Below, piece by piece: positions 42,892 to 58,838 of a stretch of DNA of 64,000 bases. Both the position numbers and the translations under genes were made by a program. The stretch covers positions 1,922,001 to 1,986,000 of the forward strand of contig OZ218961.1 in the NCBI GenBank assembly GCA_965112735.1, given 5' to 3'. Source of the DNA: Phaeosaccion multiseriatum (taxonomy: Eukaryota; Ochrophyta, other classes). The notes under the pieces are model-generated. The model had not been told where the DNA came from. It did not search any database and saw nothing but the letters and a program-made list of their open reading frames with translations. Positions within the stretch are counted from its first letter, which is position 1, and each line of letters begins with the position of its first letter.

Positions 42892-44572
42892 ATGGCGTCC
42901 AGCAGCTGCATCCTCCACTGCCAAGAGGAGCTCTCTCAAACCTTCCCCTTTTCGTCTGACAAGTCAGAGGGGCAGTGTCAGGAGGGCAAGTGTGTTGGAT
43001 GCGGCGAGGGCCTCAGGTGCGTGGACACCCGTAGTCCCTGCTCTTCAATTTATAATTTTGTTTGACGATGAACGTAAAGGCATTTCCCACCCCTCTCATC
43101 GCCCTCCCCCCTCTTCATTACCCTCTTGCGCGCTTCAGCGACTTGAACACTTTCGGCAATGCCGCCTGCGTTTGGAGGGCGTTTACTATGTAGATTTAAC
43201 ACCTCTTTCCCGCCCCTTTGCACCTCGCGCGCGCGCGTGCCTCCCTTCCTCTCTCCCCCTCTTGCCTCTTGCTCGATTCAGTGACTTGAACATTTACGGC
43301 TGTGCCGCCTGCGTTTCGAGGGCGTACAATGCCGGTTTGATGTGGGCCTTACTCGCCATGGAAGCACTCCTCCTTGCTCAAATCGCCTGGGCGCTCTTCC
43401 GCTTCGGACGCCGGACAGACCAGGGCAAGGGCTCCATTGGAGTGAAGCTGAGGCTCGTTGGTATTCTGTTCGTCTTCCTTGGCGTTCTTGGCACCGTCAC
43501 TCTGCCCGTTCTACACCTGACGCGGGGTCGGCACCTGGATTCCCCTTTCATGTGGGGGTCTCTCTTGTCGACCTGCCTCTTGGGAAACTGCAGTGCCTGG
43601 CTGGTCGCAAGACTTTGGATGGATGTTCTTCCAAGTGCCTTGATGCACAAGAGCCCGGAGGTATTGAAGCTGCGAACCTTCATGCACCAACATCTGCATC
43701 TCATCTTACTGTTCGTCGGTTTGCACGGGATTGGCCTGGAATACTTCCTGCTGCACGGCTCCAACGCAAGCCCCGAGCGCTTTTGGCTCGGAATGATCGC
43801 CTGCATCCCCAATGTCAGTATCGTGTGCGTCCTCATCCTGGTCGCCAGCTCTCATCTCCTCAAGGTGCTCCGGGGAATGGGCCAGCTGTCCCCAATTATG
43901 GTCAAAGTCAAGAGGGAGTGCGCCGGCATTCGGGTGGTGACTGCAGTGCTCCTTGTGTGCCCCCCTGTGTTCATATTTTTGTGCAATGTCGAGCCCATGC
44001 GCGCTTGGTTGCTCCAGCGGGCCTTGCTCTCCTACAGCGTCTACATTGCGAACTGCCTCTTCTTTCAGTTCGGCGCCTTTTTCTTTGTGTTCCGCGGAGG
44101 GGTCACGGGGCCGCCCAAAGTGCATCCCGAGAACTCACACTCAAACAAACACTTCGTATCGAAGCCTAGCAGCTTCCACGGTCCTAACTCGCGACCAAAA
44201 GCAGGGGATCATCAACATCTACTCTCGGACGGCCCCCCGCGTACCTCAGCGCAAACAGGACAGCTGCAACAGCAACAGCAACCGCAGCAACAGCAGCAGC
44301 AGCAAAAGCAGCAGCAGCAGCAACAGGGGCAGCCGCAGCCGCAGCCGCAGCAGGAGCAGGAGCAGCAGGAGCAGGAGAAGCTGTTCCTATCGATACCCCC
44401 ATCGTCGCGTGGAGTAGACGTGCTGTCTTTTAGGTCCCTTGCGGAGTCTGAGGTGACTTATCAGGACCCTTGGGGGGCAAGGCATGAAGAACGAGGTGCG
44501 ATTGAGCCCAAGTCAGCGGGGCACACGCGGAGTGGTGGTGCACGCAAAGAGGCACACGTGTCGCCAGTGTGA
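42892..44572 (+). CDS. Seven-helix membrane protein B with Cys-rich N-terminal domain (paralogue of gene A)
   Basis: Exons 42892..43016 and 43282..44572 (471 aa). Phase agrees: GGC CTC AG / T GAC. The N-terminal Cys-rich segment (CILHCQEE...CQEGKCVGCGEG, then YGCAACVSRAY) lines up with gene A. Seven hydrophobic segments lie near 60-82, 98-120, 131-155, 180-202, 209-235, 258-280 and 290-315. The tail (316-471) has a CAG-encoded Gln tract. Motifs shared with A: YG..(A/G)CV.R.Y before TM1, LRLV and TLP in TM2, LD before TM3, SP(E/K)VL before TM4, FWL at TM5. There is no enzyme motif. The topology suggests a receptor, channel or sensor, but that is inference. The ORF also runs through the intron in frame from 42761, which would mislead ORF callers. 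The start codon is tentative because no signal peptide is present. Confidence 0.7.
43139..43190 (+). repeat. Duplicated acceptor and exon start (pseudo-exon) in gene B intron
   Basis: Starts after GCTTCAG and matches the true exon 2 start (43282..43333) with a handful of mismatches (both contain TGCCGCCTGCGTTT.GAGGGCGT). In the equivalent frame it hits TAG, so it cannot replace the real exon. Confidence 0.88.
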
Positions 44573-45373
44573 GTGTGAGTGTGTGTGTGTGTGGCCGCCC
44601 TTCCTTCTCCTTCGTACGCTCTTGAAAGAGACTTACGGCGTGTGTTTTGGACTGTCTGTGATATTGACGTGCAGGAATCAACCAAAGAATTACACTTGTG
44701 TATGTTTTGTGTGTGTGTGTGCGTGTGTCGAGGACACTGTGAGAACAGCTCTACCCAGAAACAGTTTGTGTTCAAGAAATCCAACACCATAGAGAATGGG
44801 TAGGGAAAAGAGCATGGAGGTGATAACAGACAAAGGTGTGATAGGGGTTGGAAAGAGAAGAATTATGTGGATGAGTGAGTTTCCAGCCAGCGTACGAGTG
44901 TGGGTGAGGGAACGAGGGGAAGCCAGGCCACTGTTGGGTAATTCAAAACTTCCATATCGTCTTCTTTTTTTGCCTCGTTTTGGGTCAAATCAACTGGGAA
45001 AACAATGGATTCGATATAATGGCGCAGCATCTGAAGACTCAAACGCACAAAACCCTATACATTATGTCTTAATTAAAAAAAATATACAAACAATTAATTC
45101 GATACAATATTTACACGGCGCTTTAACCCTGTTCTACAAGAGGGGTCAATGAATCAAGCCATGAGTATCGAGACACCCTTTGTGCCTCACGAGGCTAGGC
45201 CTGTAACGGCAGCTTGAGCTCTATGTACGGAGGGGTGAGAGCGTCCGCGCCTGGCCCTAGCCCTGTCCCTAGCCAAAGTAAGGCTCAGTAAAGCAGCACC
45301 CCTCGTTAAGCCCTTGCTAACACCGTCATTCACCACTCATTAACCCCGCGTTAACTCCCACGTTAACCCCTCG
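44573..45373. other. Convergent intergenic region between gene B and the UVSSA-like gene
   Basis: 800 bp between stop codons, with (GT)n at 44574-44590 and 44705-44720 and AT-rich sequence at 45060-45110. The right end has short GTTAAC-type words (45320-45370). No ORF with family resemblance. Confidence 0.55.
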
Positions 45374-48300
45374 TCACGGGAGGTTAAGCTCTAGGTACTG
45401 AGAGGTGAGAGCGTCGGCTTCTGTCCGCAGCGAAAGGAGGTCCCTGAGCAGCTCCACATAACGCTTTCGCTCGTGCGCATTGGAAGGGGCGACCTGTAGC
45501 AGTACATTATGAGATGCGAGGGAGGGAGGGCGGGAGGGAGGGAGCGGGGGAGGGGGGGAGACAAGAAGATGAAAGAGTCAATGCCCATCCACCCACACAT
45601 ATCGACGCAGTTCAGACGCAACCACCTCCAGTGAAGCGTAAAAGAGAGCAGTGACTGCCTGCCTGCTGCCTCTGCTTGTGTGTGTGTGTGTGTGTGCGTG
45701 CGTGTGAGTGTCTGAGTGTGTGTGCGCGTGTGCATGTCCGTGTGTGCGCCTGCCTCCCCCTCCCCTCCCCGACCTCCCTCCCGTGTCTTTGCCCCTCCCC
45801 CCTTTCCCCTCTCCCTCACCCTGGATAACGTGGCTATCCACTCGGACAGGGGCGGAGACGGGTGCCGCTGTTGGAGCCCCACAGCAGCGGCAGACCCCGG
45901 AGTGGAAGACGCCGGCGTGGAAGAGGAGGAGTACGGGGCAGACCCCGGGGTGGAAGAAGAGGAGCCTGGTGTCGGGACGTGAGAGGAGCCCGCAGAGGCC
46001 TTTCTGAGCTGCCCAAAGGCCTCCTTCAGAGCCGCGACGACGGTCGCTCGCCCTTCCTTGTCGTTCAACAGTTCATCCCCCTGTCCCTGTCCCTGCCCCC
46101 CCGACCGAGAGGCAGCAGTTGGTGATACAGCAGCAGAAGCAACATTGGCCGCACCCCTCGAAGGCACCTCGATCTCCAGCCTGTAGTTGATGGTCCCCAG
46201 CCCCGCTTTCGCTACAAACTCCGCCAACGTTTGTTTGCCCGGATCGTCGTCCTCCTCCTCGTCCTCCTCGTCCTCCTCCTTCTCCCCCTGCTCCTCCCTC
46301 TCCTCTCCCTCCTCCTCTTCGTCGTCTTGTTCTCCTTCCTCGCTCCCATCTTCCCATTCAATGTCCTCTTCACCCGCCCCCCCACCCTCCTCTGGACCCC
46401 TTGCCTCTCCCATGCCTTGCCCTTTACCGTGATCCGTGCCCGGCAGCGGTGGTGCCCATGCCCCACCCTCCCCTCCCCTCCTTTTTAGAGTTATTCGGTA
46501 TCCCCGAGGGGGGGCGGTATCAGCAGCTGGCAACACTGGCAGCGCTGAGTCGTCCCCTCCGCGGCTTCGCTGCTGCTGTATTACCAACTGCTGCTCCTCT
46601 CTCTCTTGGAAGTCCTGAAAGAAATCTCTTGGCTTGAGCAGCGAGAAGCACTCCTTCATCTGTGTTACGCAGCCCCGGAGACCGTCCAGCCCTCCCTCGT
46701 CAAGAAGTTCTCGAGCAACCTGCCGCAGCAGCAGCAATTGGTGATACAGCAGCGGTGAGGCCAGATGGAGGCACAGAAGGATGGCAGACAGATAGACAGA
46801 GAGAGAGACAGACGGACGGAGAGCAGACGCGTGCCCTGAGCAGAGGAGGGACAGCACTGTGCCTCTAAGACCTGTTTCAGCCATTGCCCCCCCCCCCCCC
46901 GGTCAGATGGAGATCCCTCCTCATAGCAGGGCACACACACACACGCGCGCACACACACGCAACACGCACGTACACACACACGCACACACATACTCCCGCT
47001 CTCTCTCTCTCACGCACCTGTACGGCCTTGATCTTGAGGAGCCGCTCCGTCCTTGCCTTACGCCGCTCCTCCTCACGCTTCCTCTTCTCGTCTCCAAGGC
47101 TGGGGAAGACCATGCCTTTGCTCTCATTCAGAAACCTTTTTTTGGATTGGTCGAAGGGAAGGTGAGTATAGGAGAGAGAGATTGTGCGTGTGTGTGTGAG
47201 TGTGTGAGAGAGACACAGAAGAGAGAGAGAGAGAGTGTGTGTGTGAGAGAGAGAAGAGTGAGCGAGAGTGACAGAGCGGCCCGGACCCACGCGGGCCAAG
47301 GGACATCCACCTACACACAACAACTGCTTCTATAGACACGGGAAGGAAGGAGGAGCTCCGGGCGAAGAATGCACACACACGCGCATACACACAAACGCAC
47401 ACACGCATACACACACAGACAGATACACACAGACACTCCCAAGGGGGCTGCTTCCTCGAGAGTTGGAAGAGCAGTGTCAGGACAGTGTAGCAGTGGGTGT
47501 CAGGACAGGCAGGGATAGACCAGCAGTCCATGTGTGGATGGCGGATGGATGGGACTCATCTCCCGAAACTCTCATGTCTGTGTGCTATGTGTCTTCTTTC
47601 CCCAAGGCCCCCAAGGCTTCAAGGCTCAATGGACGGCGTCGCTGCTCCCCTCGCCTCCCTCCTTACCTACCCACCTCACCTGTATGCCACACGTATCGGG
47701 GGCAGAGCGCGACCGTACGCTGTGTCCCACCCCTCCAGCGTGGCCAGAGCCCTCTCTCGAAGGTGCTTGGCCGCCGCTGGAGGGCCTGGTAAGGGGTGCT
47801 TCACCTCTACGCCCACCGTCACTCGGAGGAGGGTCTTGAGCTCGCTCACCACCACCTCTCGGGCGGACTGGGGATGGATGGCAGTACACATCAGAGAAGG
47901 GGAAGTGGAAAACAGCAGTTAATGCTCTCTCCCTCTCTCTCTATCTCTCTCTCTCTCCCTGTCTCTGTTACACTGTCTCTCTCTCTCCCTTTCTCCGCCC
48001 CGCTTTCTCGCTCTCTCTCTCTCCTTGCCCACCTGCGAGCGAGAGAAGAGAAGGTCCAGCAGCAAGAGGGCCAAGCAGCGAATGTCCGATGTCTTGGCCT
48101 CTAACCGCTGAGAGGGGCGCGAGACGCCAGCCGTGGAGGGAGTGGGGGATAAGCATGAGACGACAGCAAATAGAGGGGGGAAGGGGAGGGAGGGAGAGAG
48201 GGAGGAGATGGTGAGGGAGGGCAAGAGGAACGCCCACCAGAGACAGGGGGGAGAAGGGTTGGGCCGTCGGCAAGTAGGTCGTCTCGCTCACACACAACGA

Positions 48301-48868
48301 CCGCCCTTACCTTAAGGGCGAACACCGCGGCCCCTCTGGCGAAGGTGGGGTCCTGTCTGGCCAAAGCCTTGATTTCGCGCACCACGCTCGTGTCCAGCTG
48401 CTTGTATTGGTAGGCCGCCGAGTGGCTGGGCCGGAAGCCTCCTGCCCGCATTGCTCCACCCGCGAAGGTGGACGACGAGGAGATGTTTCGACTGCCACTG
48501 CCGGCCTTCTCCTTCCCTTTGCTGCTCTTGCCGCTCTTCTTCGCCCCCCGCGTTCCAGCAGTGCCTTCCGGCGAGGTGGCCAGCGTCACGAGCTGCATCA
48601 GCCGCTTGTACGAGTCGACGGGCGGCGGCTCCTCCTTCTGTCCGGCCTCCGTTCCCCGCCCTCTCCGCTCGTCCCTCCTCCTCTTCTTACTCGAAGTGCC
48701 TCCTCCACTGCTGCTACCTCTGTCGCTGCTCCCGCTGCTCCCGGAGGCAGCCGCAGGAGCGCGGGAAGCCTCCATAGTGCATGTACCGTTGGAAATGGGG
48801 GGAAGAGATCGAGAAAAAATCGACATAGTCGATTTCAAGGGCTGTGTTGTTGGTTGGGTCTGACGCAT
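45374..48868 (-). CDS. UVSSA-like scaffold protein (transcription-coupled repair)
   Basis: Six exons: 48868..48311, 48098..48033, 47867..47680, 47135..47018, 46719..45820, 45493..45374 (649 aa; phases consistent). After a low-complexity N-terminus, a VHS-like helical block runs from about residue 145: VREIKALARQDPTFARGAAV, IRCLALLLLDLLFSRS, then ALATLEGWDTAYGRALPPIR and RFLNESKGMVFP with a charged helix. This order matches the N-terminal domain of UVSSA (ENTH/VHS fold, then the W..(K/A)YG..Y..L element). UVSSA binds stalled RNA polymerase II and recruits USP7/TFIIH. A very acidic stretch (GEEREEQGEKEEDEEDEE) could be the TFIIH-binding acidic region. I do not see the C-terminal DUF2043 zinc region of animal UVSSA; the protein ends in a short helix (ERKRYVELLRDLL). 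Start candidates are 48868 (used), 48826 and 48775. Confidence 0.72.
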
Positions 48869-49193
48869 TCGTTCCTCCGTCCATTAGCTAGCTCATTGTG
48901 CCCAGGTATTTGCAGCTGAAGGAGCAAGCTCATAACTGTAGTGAAGAAGGTACAGAAGGTAAGAGTTGCTACTGAGCGGCCAGGACTGCGGGGACGTTTA
49001 AGAGCAGCGTAGGAGGAAGGAAGAGCGAAAGGTCAACCCCTTTCTTCCCCCCGCCCTCCTCTGCCCGCCGTGGGGAGGCCGTTCCCCCGCATGGCGCTAT
49101 TACTCACGTGCATGTCCTCATCACCCCCCGCAAACTCTCCCATCTGTGTCTTGTGCAGGGTATCAAGCAGTGGAGTGAGCGAGAAAAGGAAGT
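48869..49193. promoter_or_regulatory. Divergent promoter region between UVSSA-like and FtsH
   Basis: 325 bp between start codons, without low-complexity sequence. No TATA box recognised. Confidence 0.5.
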
Positions 49194-52695
<3,502 letters not shown>

Positions 52696-53457
52696 AGAGA
52701 GGGATAGAGAGAGGGAGAGCGAGAGAGACCCAGGGAGGACAGGAGAGAGAGAGAGAGGCGGGTGAGGGAGAGGAAGGAGAGGGAGAGATAGTATTGGGTA
52801 GAGTGGAGAGGGAGAGGGAGAGGGAGAAGGATTAGAGAGACGTGGGCACTCGCCTTCGCTTTAGAGGGAGAGCATATACATAAGGGAGGGAAGGGAGGGA
52901 GGGGAGACAGGAGAGGGGGAGGGGACGAGGGAAACCACACTGCCACTCATACTACTTCCGGTCTTCTTGTAAGGAGGGGGTAAGTGAGAGTGGTCGGCGG
53001 CCAACATTCATTTGTAGGAGGATAGGGTGGAGATGGAGATATGTGAAGGCCCCAGCCCGCAAGCTTTGAGCCTGAGCTCGGGACGGTACGACAGGCTGAG
53101 CATGTTCATATTGTTTTTCGTACAATAGTAAGAGATTTTCTGTTCTTCATTTTGTGAAGCGAAGGAAGGTAGGAGCGAGAGACTGATTCACTCGGTCAAA
53201 AGACTATTCATTCTTTGGTTTCAACAAGTATCGAAATTCAAATTTAAATTATATATACACCATCATCACAAAGAGAGGCTCCTCTCTCTCTCTGTGCCTC
53301 TTCTGACCTCTGACTGCCTCTTCTACTGTATTTCAAAAGCTGTAGTGTGTCGTTTTGACACACTTCGAGGAGCCGTTTCAGTTTCTCTCTTACGGTTTGA
53401 TTTGGACACCTCGGCATACACATATTGCAGTGTGTCATCCATCACCTCTGTGCCTCC
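52696..53457. other. Convergent intergenic region between FtsH and the GH5 gene
   Basis: 760 bp. An AG-rich tract (52690-52930) is followed by unique sequence with an AT-rich stretch (AAATTCAAATTTAAATTATATATA near 53235). No gene recognised. Confidence 0.55.
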
Positions 53458-53706
53458 TTACATCAAGCAAAAATGTTCCAATCCACGAATTTGCGCTTCT
53501 TGGCCGCTCTCCGACACAGACAGCCCCCTCCTCCACTCCCCCCCCCCCTCCTCCCCCTCCTCCTCCTCCTGTGGGCACGGCGAAAGTCGCACCCTCACTG
53601 CGCCATCCTCCAGCCTGTCCACCCCTAATCCCAACACCGACTTGAGCCCCTCAAACATGTCAAACTCTGCGTTCGCCACTCGCGAGAAAAATCCCCCAAC
53701 CCCGAC

Positions 53707-53739
<33 letters not shown>

Positions 53740-56700
53740 ATGCTGCGTTGGGTACTTTGTGCGGTGAATTTTTTGGTTACGGTGAAACCAGCTCCGGCTG
53801 CGGCGGCCGCTATCGGCCAGAATCACCTGAGGGAGTTGCGAGAGGGAGAAGGAGTGAGTGAATGAATGAGGGAGGGAGAGAGGGAGATCGGGGAGGGAGG
53901 GGAGGGACGGAGAGAGGAGAGAGGGGAGAGAGGGAGAAAGAGGGGAGGGAGAGGAGGGAGAGGAGGGAGAGGAGGGAGGGAGGGAGGGAGGGAGTGTGCG
54001 TGTGTGAGTGAGTGAGAGTGTAAGTGATTGAGGAAGTGAGTGAGTGAGTGAGCGAGCGAGTGAGCGAGCGAGTCCTCTGGCCTTCCTTCGTTCGATCGCT
54101 GGTCAGTGAGTGAGGAGGCCTTTCTTCCTCCCCTCCTTCCTTCCCTCCTCCTTCCTTCCTTCCTTCCTTCCTTCCTTCCTTCCTTCCTTCCTTCCTTCCT
54201 TCCTTCCTTCCTTCCTTCCTTCCTTCTTTCCTTCCTTCCTTCCTGAGTGAGTGGGTGGTGACTGCGTGCCGCTGTCCGCTGGACTGACCTCTAGGTAGTT
54301 GCTATCTCCGCAGTTCTCGCCATTCTCCGGCAAGTAGGCGGCGTTGGGGGGCTCGATCTCGACGTTGAAGCCATAAGGGTAGTGTATGTCATAGTTCTAA
54401 CGAGGAGGAGGGAAGAGGAGGAGGAGGAGGAGGAGGGGGGGGGCAGAAGGAGAAGGAGGAAGAAGAGGAGGAGGAGGCGACGGAGGTGAAGGAGGACGAC
54501 GAGGAGGAGGAGGAGAAGGAGGAGGAGGAGGAGGAGGAGGAGGAGGAGGAGGAGGAGGAGGAGGAGGGGGAGGGGGAGGAGGAGAAGGAGGAGGAGTAGG
54601 GTGAGGAGGAGGAGGAGGGTGAGGAGGAGGAAGAGGAGGAGGAGGAGGAGGAGGAGGAGGAGGAGGAGGAGGAGGAGGAAGAAGAGGAGGAGGAGGAAAA
54701 AGAGATGGAGGAGGAGGAGGAGGAGGAGGAGGAGGAGGAGGAGGAGGAGGAGGAGGAGGAGGAGGAGGAGGAGGAGGAGGAGGAGGAGGAGGAGGAGGAG
54801 GAGGAGGAGGAGCAGGAGGAGGAGGAGCAGGAGGAGGAGGAGGAGGGTGAGGAGCAGGAGCAGGCGGCAGGAGGGGCGGGGGGGGGGTCGTCCGGAGGTT
54901 CGCAAAAGCACGACTTAACTGCAGGACAGGACAGCCTTTGGGAAACTCACATTCACATTCAGGCGTATAGGCAGGCATACAGACAGCCCCATAATCAGCT
55001 GGAACTGAAACTGTGTTGGATAGACAGTTACGTACTCACCAAGTAGATGACGGACGTGTGTGCGGTCCTCTGAGCGCCAGTGAAGGGTGCGTGCTCCTGG
55101 GGCTGTCTCTTGCTGCGCGGCCAGAGGTACGAGAATACGCCCCTGGCCCTGCTGCCGTCATCTGTGACTTGCCTGCTATTGCTGTTGGGCATACTGTTGC
55201 TGTGACTGCTGCTGCTGCTGCTGTCATCTGTAACCGTATCGGCATTGGCCGTAGCCCCTGCTCCTCCCCCTGCCCATGCACCACTTGCTGACCCGCCACC
55301 ACCGCCGCCACCAGCAGCAGCAGCTTGAGCCGCTGTGGCAGCAGCTTCAGCGGCAGTGATACCACCAGCGGCAGCAGCAGCGTACTTTTCAGCGCCAGGG
55401 ATAGAGTCGGTCTGTGGGGGGGATGGCAGTGGATGGAATGGGGTTTCCGACTCGTCGGATCGAGGCATGAACTCAAGCACAAAGTCCTTGGAAGTAGCGT
55501 CGAAGTGCATCTTGAGAGGGACTCCCGCCACGATCTGCAGGGGATGGATGGCAATGGATGGGTGGTAGGGATTGGTAGTGGATGACAAGGATGGACGGCA
55601 GGGGATGGATGGTAGTGGATGTATGGCAGTGGGTGGCAGTGAATGGGTGGTAGTGGATGGCAGTGGATTGATGGCAGTGGATGGTAGAGGAGGGTGATGG
55701 GTGGCAGGGATTGGTAGTGGGCAGTGGATGGATGGCAGTGGATGGATGGCAGTGAATGGATGGCAGTGGATGGCAGTGGATGGAGAACGTCGACATATGG
55801 AGTCAGGATTTGGTTGTGAGATGGGATCTCTCCAGTTGTCCCTCTTCCCCCTTCCCCTCCTTCCCTCCTCACCACTCACTCTACTTCTTTCCGAACGAAC
55901 GATCGCCCCTCCTCCCCCTTCCCCATCCCCCGATACTCTACCGAGAGATGTACCGATATACCTGCGCATACGTTCGGCTGAGGACGGCGAGTTTCTGATG
56001 TACAGGCTCCTGCCCGCCCTCATACATGGCCTGCTGCCCGCCGTTGATGGTGGTGACATCATGGTAGTCCTTGGGGGGGCAGGGATGGACGGCAGTAGAT
56101 GCGGGGGGGGGAGTGGATGGGGTTATAGCTTGGAAGGAACGTTCGTTTATGCCCTTGTGTGTCCTATGGTCCTGCCCTGTGTTCTTTCTACCTCTCCTCT
56201 CCTCTCCTCTCCTCCCGTCTCCTTTCTTCTCCTCTCCTCTCCCTTGTCCTCTCTTCTCCTCTCCTCTCCTTCCTTCTCCTCTCTTCTCCTCTCCCCCATC
56301 CTCTCCTCTCCTCTCCTCTCCCCTCTCCTGTCCTCCCCTCCCCTCCCCTCCTCTCCTCTCCCCTCCCCTCCTGTCCCTTCCCCTCCCCTTGGTTCTGTGA
56401 GCCCACCTTGAATGACCAATACGCCCAGCTGGTGTAGTACTCGTCCGCCAGTGACATAATCTGCTCCATCTGCCGCATATGGTCAGTCGAATTGGGCACC
56501 GCCCCAAACTCAGTGAGGAAGCTTCCTCCTCCGAGCCGCTCGACATCTGTGAATCGCATGTAGTAATACTCCCTGCAGGTAGGGAGGGATGGAGGGGGAG
56601 ATGGCGGTGGATGGTGGGATGCCAAGGGGATGGCAGTGGATGGGAGTGGACGGCAGTGGATGGTTATATGGTGTAGGAGTGGTGGTTGTGGGGAGGTAGT

Positions 56701-58798
56701 GGATGGCAGTGTCTCTCTCGCAAGCACCGCCCTGACACCCACCCACTGTCCTGACACCCCCTGTCCAGACACCCTCTGTCCTGACACCCACTGTTCAGAC
56801 ACCCTCTGTCCTGACACCCTCTGTCCCGACACCCCCTGTCCAGACACCCTCTGTCCTGACACCCACTGTTCAGTCCCGCACCCCACCCCTCACCTGTTCA
56901 TAGGATCGCACACTCTCGAAGCCACCCCTGTGTCCGCAAGGGGGCAGTAAATGTGGTAACTCAGAACATCCCTGCGCCAAATATAAAAGAGAGATGGGAG
57001 GGGAGGGGGAGGGAGAGGTGGACAAGGACCAAAGTGAGAACACAACAACATACAGACACTAAACGCCACACGGGGGGTGAGAGGGACCTCCCTCCCTCCC
57101 TCCCTCCCTCCCTCCCTCCCTCCCTCCCCCCCTCCCTCCCTCCCTCCCTTCCTCCCTCCCTTCCCTCCGTCCTTCCCTCCCTCTCTCCCTCCCTCCCTCC
57201 CTTCCCTCCCTCCTTCCCTTCCTCCCTCTCTCCCTCCCTCCCTCCCTCCCTCCCTCCCTCCCTTCCCTCCCTCCTTCCCTCCCTCCCTCCCTCCCTCCCT
57301 CCCTCCCTCCCTCCCTCCCTCCCTCACCTGTCCTCATACTCCTCTCCTCCCGGTGTCTCTGTGAAGCCCTGAGGCCAGTAAGCCCAAGCGAAGCCCTCAT
57401 AGAACAGCAGACTCTGCAATTCCCAGGGGGGAGGAGGGAAGCAGGGGAACACATCGTAAGAACAAGCAGCTTGATACAACTGGTGCTTCTCTCTTCCTGT
57501 CTCCTCCTCCTCCTCCTCCTCCTCCTCCTCCTCCTCCTCCTCCTCCTCTTCCTCCCCTTCCTCCCCTTCCTGTAGTTTGAGTCTCACCTCGTTATCCACT
57601 TCTCTAATGGCTTTGTTCAATTTGGTGTACATGGGCTGCAGATTGACCTTCAAAATGGGGAAAGGATGGCAGTGGATGGGGAGAGGAGAGGAGAGGAGAG
57701 GAGAGGAAAGGAGCGGACGAAGGGGGGGGAGGGGATGGCAGTGGATGCACAGGGGAGAGCAGAGCAGAGAGGAGGGAAGGGGAGGACAGGAGAGGAGAGG
57801 AAGGGATGGCAGTTGATGAGGGAGAGAGAGAGTCATTCTCATTTCTTCCCCGACGGGCTATTACAGACACTCTCTCTTTGCTTACTTGCGCCTTGCCTAC
57901 CTTCCCCGTCTGGGGCCCAATACGGAGCCCAAGCCCCACATAACTACTGCCTGCTTCTCTACCTACCTACCTACCTACCTACCTACCTACCTACCTACCT
58001 CCCTCCCTCCCTCCTTCCTCCTCCCCCCTTCCTTCCCACCTACCTACTTACCTACCTACCTACCTACCTACCTACCTACTTACCTACCTACTTACCTACC
58101 TACCTACCTACCTACCTACCTACCTACCTACCTACCACCCATCTCTCTCGGACTGTCCTCCCTCTACCTCCCTCTACCTCTTCTATTTGTGCCCAACCTG
58201 TCGAACCTGTCCAGCCTCCATCTCCCTTCGCTTACCTTCTCCGCGAGCCCCGGCTGGGCCAAAAGCCTCGGGCGGTTGACAACATCTCCGGCCCACTGTG
58301 TGCGAGGATGGAAGGGGGGATGGCAGTAGAGGGGAGGGGGAGGGGGGAGGAGGAGGGCGTGAGGGTAGAGGGGGGGATGGAAGTGGATGGGCGGGTGTGA
58401 TAGGGTGGAGGGGAGGGTGAGTGTGTGTTAGGGGTGAGGAAAGGGATGGCAGTAGAGGGGAGAGTGTGTGAGGGAAAGGGAGGTCCCGAGGTCCAGTCCA
58501 GCAAGGCAAGAGAGACAAGCCCTAGTCAGACACACACAGAGAGAGGTAGAGAAAGATACACAGACACACACGCGCAACCACACACACATACACATACACA
58601 TACACAACGCACACACACATCCATACACACACTTATTTCTGTAAGAAGTTCATTACCGGCTCATTCATAATCTCGTAGCCCAAGACCCAGGGGTTGCCTG
58701 CGAAGCGGTTGGCGACGACTACCCAGAAGTCAGTGAAGGCGTCCAGCAGCCCCTCCGCGTTGTCGTATAGAGACTGGAAGGCAGCAGACACCTGTACG

Positions 58799-58838
<40 letters not shown>

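Noticed and set aside
42761-44572. Single 603-aa ORF covering gene B
   Set aside because: Its N-terminal part reads through the intron and in the wrong frame. The spliced exon from 42892 matches the Cys-rich motif of gene A.
54290-54911. 206-aa poly-Leu ORF and poly-Pro/poly-Arg partners
   Set aside because: Frames of the (GGA)n tract in GH5 intron 12.
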